Shown here in pieces: positions 1 to 5,108 of a stretch of 5,108 nucleotides of DNA; position 1 is the stretch's first letter; every line of letters starts with the position of its first letter. Location: positions 1 to 5,108 of the forward strand of contig URAQ01000137.1 in the NCBI GenBank assembly GCA_900545875.1, given 5' to 3'. A program made the translations under genes and the position numbers. Under the pieces are notes generated by a model, which saw only the letters and a list, made by a program, of their open reading frames with translations, was not told the DNA's origin and searched no databases. The stretch is from an uncultured Collinsella sp. Its GTDB lineage: Bacteria; Actinomycetota; Coriobacteriia; Coriobacteriales; Coriobacteriaceae.

Positions 1-183
1 AAGAAGAACCTCGAGATGCGCGTTGAGGCCGAGAACGGCGCCACCGCCGGCAAGACTGATCTTGCCAAGCGCGCCAAGGCCGCTGGTCTCGATGCCATCC
101 ACGACACCGTCCACGAGATGGCTCGCGACGAGGCTCGTCACGGCAAGGCTTTCGCCGGCCTGCTCAAGCGCTACTTTGGCTAA
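1..183 (+). CDS. Rubrerythrin-family protein (NADH peroxidase type), C-terminal fragment
   Basis: This is the last 60 codons of a gene whose start lies before the window. The peptide matches the C-terminal part of the ferritin-like domain of rubrerythrins. It begins [14 protein letters not shown] and continues through [20 protein letters not shown] to the end RYFG. The E-A-R-H within DEARHG (about residues 47-50 of the fragment) supplies glutamate and histidine ligands of the di-iron site in this family. Family members are cytoplasmic peroxide-reducing enzymes that protect anaerobes from oxidative stress. The protein stops at RYFG with no C-terminal rubredoxin domain. I infer that it is the reverse type, with rubredoxin at the N-terminus as in clostridial NADH peroxidases, but that part is outside the window. 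An intrinsic terminator follows the TAA, so it appears to end its transcription unit. Confidence 0.9.
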   Translation, partial: KKNLEMRVEAENGATAGKTDLAKRAKAAGLDAIHDTVHEMARDEARHGKAFAGLLKRYFG

Positions 184-216
184 GCCAGCCGTCTGAGAGA
201 CAATCTCTAGCTCGAT

Positions 217-247
217 AAGGCCCGGACCGCACGGTTCGGGCCTTTTT
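217..247 (+). terminator. Intrinsic terminator of the rubrerythrin gene
   Basis: A 12-bp stem (217-228 with 233-244, one G-T wobble, GC-rich core GGCCCG/CGGGCC) closes a 4-base loop, GCAC. The T tract 243-247 starts within the 3' arm. It lies 34 bases after the rubrerythrin stop codon. This is a textbook Rho-independent terminator for plus-strand transcription. Confidence 0.92.
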
Positions 248-314
248 GTGTCTCGAGGACTCGTTAACGCCCTGAAATAGGACCGCCTTCGGCATCGGTT
301 GCTCGTCAAAAACT

Positions 315-435
315 AAGTGAGTAGACTTTTTGGAACTTGCCGAGCACACCATCCATATTGCTTTATAAAGCCGCAGGTAAATGACTTGTTACCAAACGGC
401 CTGGTCGCCAAAGTGCCAAAAGTCTACTCACTTAG
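315..435. repeat. 121-bp inverted-repeat-ended element, copy 1 (MITE-like)
   Basis: The ends form a perfect 18-bp inverted repeat: CTAAGTGAGTAGACTTTT at 313-330 and its reverse complement at 418-435. A second copy in the same orientation lies at 1737-1857. By my alignment the two copies have the same length (121 bases), no gaps and about 15 mismatches (roughly 88% identity). The interior keeps the 10-base palindrome CTTTATAAAG (361-370) but has no convincing reading frame. The right end overlaps the last four codons, stop included, of the minus-strand nuclease-like gene. On the minus strand the stem is followed directly by five T (308-312), so this copy could act as a terminator for that gene. 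It looks like a small non-autonomous mobile element or a dispersed intergenic repeat. No clear target-site duplication is visible, and the family name is unknown to me. Confidence 0.8.
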
Positions 436-1551
436 AACCGCAGCCGTCCACGATCGAGCTGTTTTGCGTCTAACGGGCATCTTTCCGTCGATTACCCCCA
501 ATTTTGTCCAGTCAACGAATAGTTCAGACCGGAGTAATGCCTCAGCCCTTTGCTCATCCGGGCTTTTATCACGATATTCAGCATCGAGCATCCTGCATAC
601 GGCCTTAACGATCGCGCGGAATCTATCCTCATCGGATATCTGTCTGTGTGTCAGGAGAAGTACATCGTAGCCCATGGCCTGAAGGGCCGTCATGCGATCG
701 GCGTCACGCAAGCCATCCCCTGCGCGTCCGTGCGAGGCCTTTCCCTGACATTCAATGGCCACCTGTCGCCTGCCGTCCGGCGAAGAAAGTAGCAGGTCAA
801 TATATACACGGGACTTTCCCACAATCGCTCGAGCACTTGTGCTTAACGTCACTTCGACATTGAGCTCTATGCCGCAAAACCCTTCGCCTCCCAGGGCTCG
901 CGGCAGTCCAAGCAACAAATACGCCTCGACCTCAAAAGGCGACGCGGCACCCATTGGAACGAGTTGCGATACCGCCATAAATCTATTGCCGTAACGCATC
1001 CCGCAAACATCTGAACAAAAACGGTCAAGGTCTCTGCCCAAAACCAAAGCGTCTCGACGCCATAAACTTGAAGTGATGCCGTCCTCGGACGGGCAGCGCA
1101 CCCAACCGAACGTTGTCGAAATCGCGCCCGAATCAATTGCACGCGAAAGCTCCGCCTCAAGCGCCACCGGCAGAGCACACACCGCAAACAAGCCACACAT
1201 CTCCGCCAACACAAAAAGAAGCTGGAGATCCGTCAGATGTCGAGACATGATAAATGCCGTCAGTAGAGGAGACGTGACCAAAAATCCATGCTCCGTTTCC
1301 AACACAGATTCCCTGGGGAGCTCACCAAGGAACAGCCGCTGCCTAATGCTGACAGGGCAGGTCCGTTTGTTTCTCGTCCGAACCAATGTATACAACGGAA
1401 AACCGAGCGCGACTGCAGCCGTCGGGTTGCGGGCGAGATCATATCGTTGCCGGTCTTCTTCCGGTCGTGGAAACGGCGGACACAAAGCGCGGACTTGAGG
1501 AGGCAAACGCCAGTACCTAAAAGCCGATATGTCACAAAGTAGATCCTTCAT
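424..1551 (-). CDS. Orphan protein with C-terminal Vsr/DUF559-like PD-(D/E)XK nuclease fold
   Basis: The protein has 375 residues from ATG at 1551; an in-frame GTG two codons upstream (1557) is an alternative start. Neither start has a good Shine-Dalgarno sequence. The N-terminal two thirds contain an early aromatic/proline-rich stretch (FRYWRLPP), a central hydrophobic segment (DLQLLFVLAEMCGLFAV), and an ASPFEVEAYLLLGLPRALGG motif near residues 203-222. The C-terminal region (about 248-320) reads YIDLLL, then VAIECQGKASHG, a charged RDADR, and ALQAMGYDVLLLTHRQI. This order fits the Vsr/DUF559 nuclease core: D252, E267 and Q269 (Q replacing the usual K or D) and H274, followed by the final strand and helix. 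From memory it resembles an expanded paralogous family of Coriobacteriia with no known function. Nuclease activity is inferred and untested. The gene lies between two direct repeat elements with no partner gene, and its last codons and TAG come from the repeat. Its GC content is lower than that of pdxST. An abortive-infection or restriction-like role is only one possibility. Confidence 0.7.
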   Translation of the reverse strand: MKDLLCDISAFRYWRLPPQVRALCPPFPRPEEDRQRYDLARNPTAAVALGFPLYTLVRTRNKRTCPVSIRQRLFLGELPRESVLETEHGFLVTSPLLTAFIMSRHLTDLQLLFVLAEMCGLFAVCALPVALEAELSRAIDSGAISTTFGWVRCPSEDGITSSLWRRDALVLGRDLDRFCSDVCGMRYGNRFMAVSQLVPMGAASPFEVEAYLLLGLPRALGGEGFCGIELNVEVTLSTSARAIVGKSRVYIDLLLSSPDGRRQVAIECQGKASHGRAGDGLRDADRMTALQAMGYDVLLLTHRQISDEDRFRAIVKAVCRMLDAEYRDKSPDEQRAEALLRSELFVDWTKLGVIDGKMPVRRKTARSWTAAVLSE

Positions 1552-1557
1552 AGGCAC

Positions 1558-1736
1558 AGGAAAACACGGATTTCAACCCAATCGGTCTCGCATTGGCGCG
1601 AACGCAACAAAAATGGCACCGAACGGACTGTTAAGTTTTCAACAGCCCTCCCCAACTGACCAAAAGCTTGCCGAGAGCTGGACGAAGCACTGTTGAAAAC
1701 CCCATTTTTTTTTCTCATGCAGAAGCTTTGCGCGGC
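1558..1736. other. AT-richer spacer upstream of the nuclease-like gene
   Basis: This stretch separates the start of the nuclease-like gene from repeat copy 2. I see no convincing gene on either strand; the short open frames have no recognisable family features or ribosome binding sites. It should hold the promoter of the minus-strand nuclease-like gene, but no strong -35/-10 pair stands out. It contains a perfect 11-bp dyad and a run of nine T, described separately. Confidence 0.5.
1635..1713 (+). repeat. 11-bp perfect dyad with 44-base loop, followed by T9
   Basis: GTTTTCAACAG (1635-1645) is repeated in perfect inverted form as CTGTTGAAAAC (1690-1700). CCCA and nine consecutive T (1705-1713) follow. 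Read on the plus strand this is terminator-like apart from its large loop, but no plus-strand gene lies upstream to need it. On the minus strand it lies 84-149 bases before the nuclease-like start codon, so it could instead be an operator-like dyad or the remnant of another small element. The arms are certain; the role is open. Confidence 0.5.
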
Positions 1737-1857
1737 AAGTGAGTAGACTTTTTCGAACTTGCCGTGCAGACCAGCCAAATTGCTTTATAAAGTCGCAGGT
1801 AGATAGCTTGTGGTAAAACGGCTTGGTCGCCAAAATGCCAAAAGTCTACTCACTTAG
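1737..1857. repeat. 121-bp inverted-repeat-ended element, copy 2 (MITE-like)
   Basis: This is a same-orientation copy of the element at 315-435. The terminal inverted repeats AAGTGAGTAGACTTTT (1737-1752) and AAAAGTCTACTCACTT (1840-1855) are perfect. The left end lacks the outer CT present in copy 1 (GC here), whereas the right end keeps CTTAG. The palindrome CTTTATAAAG recurs at 1783-1792. Most differences between the copies are in the interior (for example 1802-1815), and the ends are unchanged. The right end overlaps the last two codons of pdxR and supplies its TGA. Unlike copy 1, no T tract follows on the minus strand. Confidence 0.8.
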
Positions 1858-3286
1858 ATTGCAGAGCGCCCCCCATTAGCTGCAATTCCAAGGTAGTTAG
1901 CACTTTTGGATTCAGATCGTCATACTGAACAAGAATTTGACTTGAGTTTTCAGGGACAAATGCACCATCGGCACACCAATAACAGTCACTGATATCGATA
2001 AACGGAATACCCGAGCGCGTGAGAGCCCGCGCAAAAGAGCTTCCACCCGTTCCGCGCTCCGCAACAACAGTGCAGTAAAGGCCCGCGTCCGCATGCTCGA
2101 TCGAGACCTCCCCTGCCGGAAACGCTTTCCGTACAAGCGCCGCCAGGCCATCACGCGCCTCGCGAGCACGAACACGCACGCGGTTCACATGCCGCTCGTA
2201 ATCACCCGATTCCAGCAAACGTGCCAAAGCGACCTGGTCAACAGAACTCACCGACGAGGCGTAGAAACCAAGGCTGCGCCTAAACCGCTCCATCAGCTCA
2301 TCGGGCAACACCATGTACGCTAGACGCAGCGCCGATGACAGGCTCTTCGAAAACGTGTTGGTGTAGATAACCGACTGGGCGGCATCGATCGACGCGAGCG
2401 CGGGAATCGGCTTACCAGCAAGGCGAAACTCACAATCAAAGTCATCTTCGATGAGATACCGGCCCGGCTGCTCGGCGGCCCAGCTCAGCAGGGCATAGCG
2501 ACGCGCAATGCTCGTCACAAGGCCGGTCGGATACTGATGGGACGGCATCAGGTGAAGGACATCGGTCCCGCTTTTCTGCAGAGTGCTCAAGTCCACGCCC
2601 TCATCATCCAACGGGATATGTCGAACTTTGCAGCCCATAGCCTGATAGATGCGCGTCAGGCGCAAATAGCCCGGGTCCTCAACGGCATACACCCTGTCGG
2701 CTCCAAGCAGCTGAACCAACATGGTATCGAGCAGCTGGGCGCCCGCACCGATAACAATGTTGTTGGGTTCGACATTCATGCCCCTCGTCCCACGCAGGTG
2801 GTGAGCGATTGCGCATCGTAGCCGAGCGGTGCCCTGTGCCGGTGCGGGCGAAAAGATCTCGCGCTCGTCTTCGGATGCCAGCGTCGCCCGCAGTGCGCTT
2901 TGCCAAAGCCGCGCCGCCTCCAAAGTGGAAGGAGAAAGTGCGTCGAATTGCTCGACCCGTCCATCAACATCATGTGCGTTAAGACCCGCAGGAGCGGAAT
3001 CTCGATCAAGCTCTGTCTCAGCCAAAGGCAAAACCGGTGCATCCGGAAGCTCACAAGCGTAGTAGCCACGACGCGGCTTTGAGCAAATATAGCCCTCGGC
3101 AAGTAACTGGCTATATGCATTCTCGATGGTAATGACACTGATTCCCAGATGGCTGGCAAAGGCACGCTTAGACGGAAGATGCTCCCCTGCCGCAATGCGT
3201 CCAGCAACGATATCATCTCGAATTTGCTGGTAAACATACTCATAGAGCGATGCTCCGCCGCGTTTTTCCAAATTGTAGTCAAGCAT
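1850..3286 (-). CDS. pdxR: PdxR: MocR/GntR-family PLP-dependent regulator of PLP synthase genes
   Basis: This 478-residue regulator joins a GntR winged-helix domain (about residues 11-80: YEYVYQQIRDDIVAGRI, LPSKRAFASHLGIS, YSQLLAEGYI, RRGYY) to a fold-type I aminotransferase-like domain (about 115-470). PLP-domain landmarks are EDPGY (203-207), PSHQYPTG (248-255), EDDFDCEFR (280-288) and NTFSKSL (310-316). K314 is the expected Schiff-base lysine. Family knowledge says MocR proteins bind DNA as head-to-tail dimers. The divergent position next to pdxST makes PdxR, a PLP-responsive controller of that operon, the best call. I chose ATG at 3286 because AGGTGA lies 7 bases upstream; the longer frame from 3319 has no ribosome binding site. 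The C-terminal ILVQYDDL replaces the arginine-containing RLGF-type motif of many relatives. The stop codon lies inside repeat copy 2, so the last residues may not be ancestral. Whether it activates or represses cannot be read from the sequence. Confidence 0.9.
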   Translation of the reverse strand: MLDYNLEKRGGASLYEYVYQQIRDDIVAGRIAAGEHLPSKRAFASHLGISVITIENAYSQLLAEGYICSKPRRGYYACELPDAPVLPLAETELDRDSAPAGLNAHDVDGRVEQFDALSPSTLEAARLWQSALRATLASEDEREIFSPAPAQGTARLRCAIAHHLRGTRGMNVEPNNIVIGAGAQLLDTMLVQLLGADRVYAVEDPGYLRLTRIYQAMGCKVRHIPLDDEGVDLSTLQKSGTDVLHLMPSHQYPTGLVTSIARRYALLSWAAEQPGRYLIEDDFDCEFRLAGKPIPALASIDAAQSVIYTNTFSKSLSSALRLAYMVLPDELMERFRRSLGFYASSVSSVDQVALARLLESGDYERHVNRVRVRAREARDGLAALVRKAFPAGEVSIEHADAGLYCTVVAERGTGGSSFARALTRSGIPFIDISDCYWCADGAFVPENSSQILVQYDDLNPKVLTTLELQLMGGALQSK

Positions 3287-3293
3287 GAGCCTA

Positions 3294-3299
3294 TCACCT
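3294..3299 (-). promoter_or_regulatory. Ribosome binding site deciding the pdxR start
   Basis: AGGTGA on the minus strand lies 7 bases before ATG at 3286. The upstream in-frame ATG at 3319 has no comparable purine-rich site, so the shorter 478-residue protein is preferred. Confidence 0.65.
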
Positions 3300-3345
3300 G
3301 ACCTTATTAAGTCATTCAATCTGGTATTAGTCTGACCTTGTCATT
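3298..3345. promoter_or_regulatory. Candidate PdxR operator: CTGACCTT/GTCATT direct repeat
   Basis: CTGACCTT occurs at 3298-3305 and again at 3332-3339, 34 bases apart start to start. GTCATT follows each time, after five bases (ATTAA) in the first copy and immediately in the second. The second copy overlaps the putative pdxS -35 box; the first lies next to the pdxR ribosome binding site. Direct repeats about three helical turns apart are the kind of target used by MocR regulators such as GabR. Assignment to PdxR is an inference from position. Confidence 0.5.
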
Positions 3346-3353
3346 ATCTCGAA
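3324..3353 (-). promoter_or_regulatory. Putative pdxR promoter
   Basis: On the minus strand TTCGAG (3348-3353) and TAATAC (3324-3329) are 18 bases apart, a plausible weak -35 and reasonable -10. Transcription would start about 30 bases before the pdxR ATG. The pair overlaps the divergent pdxS promoter candidate and the direct repeat, which would allow joint or self-regulation. It rests on motif match only. Confidence 0.35.
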
Positions 3354-3366
3354 ATCTGAGTATTTC
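3338..3366 (+). promoter_or_regulatory. Putative pdxST promoter
   Basis: TTGTCA (3338-3343) and TATTTC (3361-3366) are separated by 17 bases. Transcription would start near 3373, giving a leader of roughly 60 bases before pdxS. The -35 lies within the proximal CTGACCTTGTCATT repeat, so a regulator bound there would touch RNA polymerase directly. It rests on motif match only. Confidence 0.4.
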
Positions 3367-3431
3367 GCCATACCCAGCTCCCCGATAGGATGTTCCGTCA
3401 AGCAATGCACATGCCAACCAAGGGAGCAACC

Positions 3432-4322
3432 ATGGCAGAACAGACCAGCAAGGCCGATCGCGTCAAACTCAATCGCGAGCTCGCGCAGATGCTCAAGGGC
3501 GGCGTCATCATGGACGTCACCACGCCCGAGCAGGCACGCATCGCCGAGGAGGCGGGCGCCTGCGCCGTCATGGCACTCGAGCGCATCCCGGCCGACATCC
3601 GTGCCGCAGGCGGCGTCTCGCGCATGAGCGACCCCAAGATGATCAGGGGCATCCAAGAGGCCGTCTCCATCCCCGTCATGGCCAAGTGCCGCATCGGTCA
3701 CATCGTCGAGGCGCAGGTCCTTCAGGCCATCGAGATCGACTACATCGATGAGTCCGAGGTTCTCTCCCCTGCCGACGATGTCTACCACATCGACAAGACC
3801 CAGTTTGACGTCCCGTTTGTCTGCGGTGCCCGCGATCTGGGCGAGGCGCTGCGCCGTGTTGCCGAGGGTGCCACGATGATCCGCACCAAGGGCGAGCCGG
3901 GCACGGGCGACGTGGTCCAGGCCGTGCGCCACATGCGCAAGATCCAAAAGCAGATCCGCGGCATTGTTGCCCTGCGTGACGACGAGCTCTTTGAGGCTGC
4001 CAAGCAGCTGCAGGTTCCGGTCGAGCTGGTGCGCGATGTCCACGCCACGGGCAAGCTTCCCGTCGTGAACTTTGCCGCCGGCGGCGTAGCGACCCCCGCC
4101 GACGCCGCGCTGATGATGCAGCTGGGTGCCGAAGGCGTCTTTGTGGGCTCGGGCATCTTTAAGAGCGGCGACCCGGCCAAGCGCGCCGCCGCCATCGTTA
4201 AGGCCGTGGCAAACTTCACCGATGCCAAGCTCATTGCCGAGCTTTCGGAGGACCTCGGCGAGGCCATGGTCGGCATCAACGCCGACGAGATCGAGATCAT
4301 CATGGAAGAGCGCGGACGCTAG
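3432..4322 (+). CDS. pdxS: PdxS: pyridoxal 5'-phosphate synthase, synthase subunit
   Basis: PdxS builds PLP from ribose 5-phosphate, glyceraldehyde 3-phosphate and ammonia supplied by PdxT (the DXP-independent B6 pathway). It is a cytoplasmic (beta/alpha)8 barrel that forms a 12:12 complex with PdxT. The 296-residue product is full length and aligns along its whole length with Bacillus PdxS as I recall it: GGVIMDV (23-29), [14 protein letters not shown] (48-61), [14 protein letters not shown] (81-94), DYIDESEVL (103-111), RTKGEPGTG (151-159) and [21 protein letters not shown] (213-233). D28 and the two catalytic lysines K85 and K153 are present. I chose ATG at 3432 because AAGGGAG (3420-3426) lies 5 bases upstream and the resulting N-terminus fits the family; the frame opens at 3390 but has no such site there. 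pdxT follows after 20 bases. Codon use is GC-rich, as expected of a core gene. Confidence 0.98.
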   Translation: MAEQTSKADRVKLNRELAQMLKGGVIMDVTTPEQARIAEEAGACAVMALERIPADIRAAGGVSRMSDPKMIRGIQEAVSIPVMAKCRIGHIVEAQVLQAIEIDYIDESEVLSPADDVYHIDKTQFDVPFVCGARDLGEALRRVAEGATMIRTKGEPGTGDVVQAVRHMRKIQKQIRGIVALRDDELFEAAKQLQVPVELVRDVHATGKLPVVNFAAGGVATPADAALMMQLGAEGVFVGSGIFKSGDPAKRAAAIVKAVANFTDAKLIAELSEDLGEAMVGINADEIEIIMEERGR

Positions 4323-4342
4323 TCCAGCAGAAAGGATCGCAC

Positions 4343-4930
4343 ATGAGCGATTACGCAGACCAGACGGTCGCCGTGCTGGCGGTCCAAGGTGCTTTTGCCG
4401 AGCACGAGGCGAGGCTGTCCGAGCTGGGCGCACGTTGTATTGAGCTGAGGCAGGCGGCTGATTTGAAGCAGGACTTTGACCGTCTGGTACTTCCCGGCGG
4501 TGAGTCTACCGTTCAAGGGAAGCTGCTTGATGAGTTGGGCATGCTCGAGGAGCTTCGTGCCCGCATTGTTGAAGGCATGCCCGTCCTGGGCACCTGCGCC
4601 GGCCTGATTCTGCTGGCTCACGACCTTGCCGCCCATGACGATAAGGGCACGCCGCGTTTAGCAACCATGGATGTGCTTGTCGAGCGCAATGCCTACGGCA
4701 GACAGCTCGGCAGCTTTCGAACCAAGGGGCAGGTAGCCGGCATCGACGGTGAAGTGCCGCTGACGTTTATCCGCGCGCCCCGCATCGTCGAAGTGCACGG
4801 CGACGCTGAGGCCCTAGCCGAAGTCGACGGCCGTATCGTCGCCGCGCGCCAAGGCAACCAGCTCGGTGTTACCTTTCACCCCGAACTCGACGACGACACC
4901 CGCCTCCACGAACTGTTCCTACAAATGTAG
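4343..4930 (+). CDS. pdxT: PdxT: pyridoxal 5'-phosphate synthase, glutaminase subunit
   Basis: PdxT is the class I glutamine amidotransferase subunit of PLP synthase. It hydrolyses glutamine and passes ammonia through the PdxS barrel. The 195-residue product has the family's usual length and motifs: VLAVQGAFAEH (11-21), LPGGEST (50-56), the nucleophile elbow GTCAGLILLA with C85, VERNAYGRQ (113-121), FIRAPRI (142-148) and TFHPEL (177-182) with H179 and E181. The catalytic triad C85-H179-E181 is complete. The start ATG at 4343 is preceded by AAAGGA (4331-4336) at a suitable distance. The gene follows pdxS by 20 bases on the same strand with no terminator between, so the two are co-transcribed. 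A long hairpin, not a classical terminator, lies downstream. Confidence 0.98.
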   Translation: MSDYADQTVAVLAVQGAFAEHEARLSELGARCIELRQAADLKQDFDRLVLPGGESTVQGKLLDELGMLEELRARIVEGMPVLGTCAGLILLAHDLAAHDDKGTPRLATMDVLVERNAYGRQLGSFRTKGQVAGIDGEVPLTFIRAPRIVEVHGDAEALAEVDGRIVAARQGNQLGVTFHPELDDDTRLHELFLQM

Positions 4931-4973
4931 GAAGAAGAGTAGAAACGAGCGTGGATTTTCGGACACATAACGA

Positions 4974-5041
4974 ATGAGAGTGGATGATCTCCCACTTTGA
5001 GCTTGAATGCAGGCTCAAACCGGGAGATTATCTACTCTCGT
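4974..5041. repeat. Long imperfect hairpin downstream of pdxT
   Basis: Arms 4976-4993 (GAGAGTGGATGATCTCCC) and 5022-5039 (GGGAGATTATCTACTCTC) pair over 18 positions, two of them G-T wobbles; the flanking bases extend the stem to 20. A 2x2 internal loop leads to an inner 7-bp stem (TTTGAGC 4996-5002 with GCTCAAA 5013-5019) and a 10-base loop. No T tract follows on either side, so this is not a standard intrinsic terminator, though it could protect or define the pdxST transcript end. Its size and symmetry resemble a dispersed intergenic palindromic repeat. A related half-arm, GAGCGTGGATTTTC, occurs just upstream (4947-4960). Confidence 0.7.
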
Positions 5042-5108
5042 GCTATGTAGTCGTTGGGTGTTCCTATAGTTTTGTCAACCGTCGGGGCTACTCCCGGTAG
5101 GGCACCCG

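Noticed and set aside
317..670. Plus-strand open frame starting in repeat copy 1
   Set aside because: It lies antisense to the nuclease-like gene, begins inside the repeat and shows no family features.
1548..1833. Short minus-strand frames running out of repeat copy 2 toward the nuclease-like gene
   Set aside because: No ribosome binding site, no recognisable domain, and part of the sequence is repeat element. The matching frame is not preserved in copy 1.
313..1857. CRISPR-like array made of the two repeats
   Set aside because: There are only two copies, each 121 bases, with a full gene between them. There are no short regular repeats or spacers and no cas genes.
3287..3319. Longer PdxR starting at ATG 3319
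   Set aside because: No Shine-Dalgarno sequence precedes it, and the extension overlaps the putative pdxR transcription start region and the operator repeat. ATG 3286 has AGGTGA at 7 bases.
3390..3431. Upstream in-frame start giving a 310-residue PdxS
   Set aside because: The extra residues do not fit the PdxS family N-terminus and no ribosome binding site precedes 3390. AAGGGAG sits 5 bases before ATG 3432.
3327..4433. Long minus-strand open frame (368 codons) opposite pdxS
   Set aside because: It is a shadow of the GC-rich pdxS codons, rich in repeated H, D, G and L without family motifs; pdxS on the other strand is unambiguous.
5043..5108. Possible start of another gene or structured element at the right edge, with GGGTGTTC (5056-5063) pairing with GGGCACCC (5100-5107)
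   Set aside because: The 8-bp stem includes two wobbles, the loop is long and the window ends here. No coding or RNA family could be supported.

Overview
The window most likely comes from an anaerobic gut actinobacterium of the class Coriobacteriia, probably Collinsella or a close relative. This is an inference from three things: the GC-rich codon use of the conserved genes, a rubrerythrin of the kind common in strict anaerobes, and a lineage-typical orphan nuclease-like protein resembling a family I associate with Coriobacteriia. No database search was possible.

Layout. Bases 1-183 are the 3' end of a plus-strand rubrerythrin (NADH peroxidase type) gene, closed by a clear intrinsic terminator (217-247). 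Bases 313-1857 form an accessory module with visibly lower GC. A minus-strand gene for a protein with a C-terminal Vsr/DUF559-like PD-(D/E)XK nuclease fold lies between two direct copies of a 121-bp element with perfect terminal inverted repeats (315-435 and 1737-1857). Bases 1850-4930 are a complete vitamin B6 locus. pdxR (a MocR/GntR-type regulator, minus strand) diverges from the pdxS-pdxT operon (PLP synthase, plus strand), with a compact shared regulatory region at 3287-3431. Downstream of pdxT is a different long imperfect hairpin (4974-5041). No gene could be called after it.

How the parts work together. PdxT hydrolyses glutamine and channels ammonia to PdxS, which builds pyridoxal 5'-phosphate (PLP) from pentose and triose phosphates. 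PdxR has an aminotransferase-like domain with a PLP-binding lysine and very probably senses PLP to control pdxST through sites between the divergent genes. A direct repeat there, CTGACCTT...GTCATT, is the best operator candidate.

The most unusual signal is the 121-bp element. Its inverted-repeat end, CTAAGTGAGTAG, carries a stop codon in all three frames. Both minus-strand genes, the nuclease-like gene and pdxR, take their stop codons from it in two different frames. The two direct copies also make the nuclease-like gene a potential cassette that could be lost by recombination.
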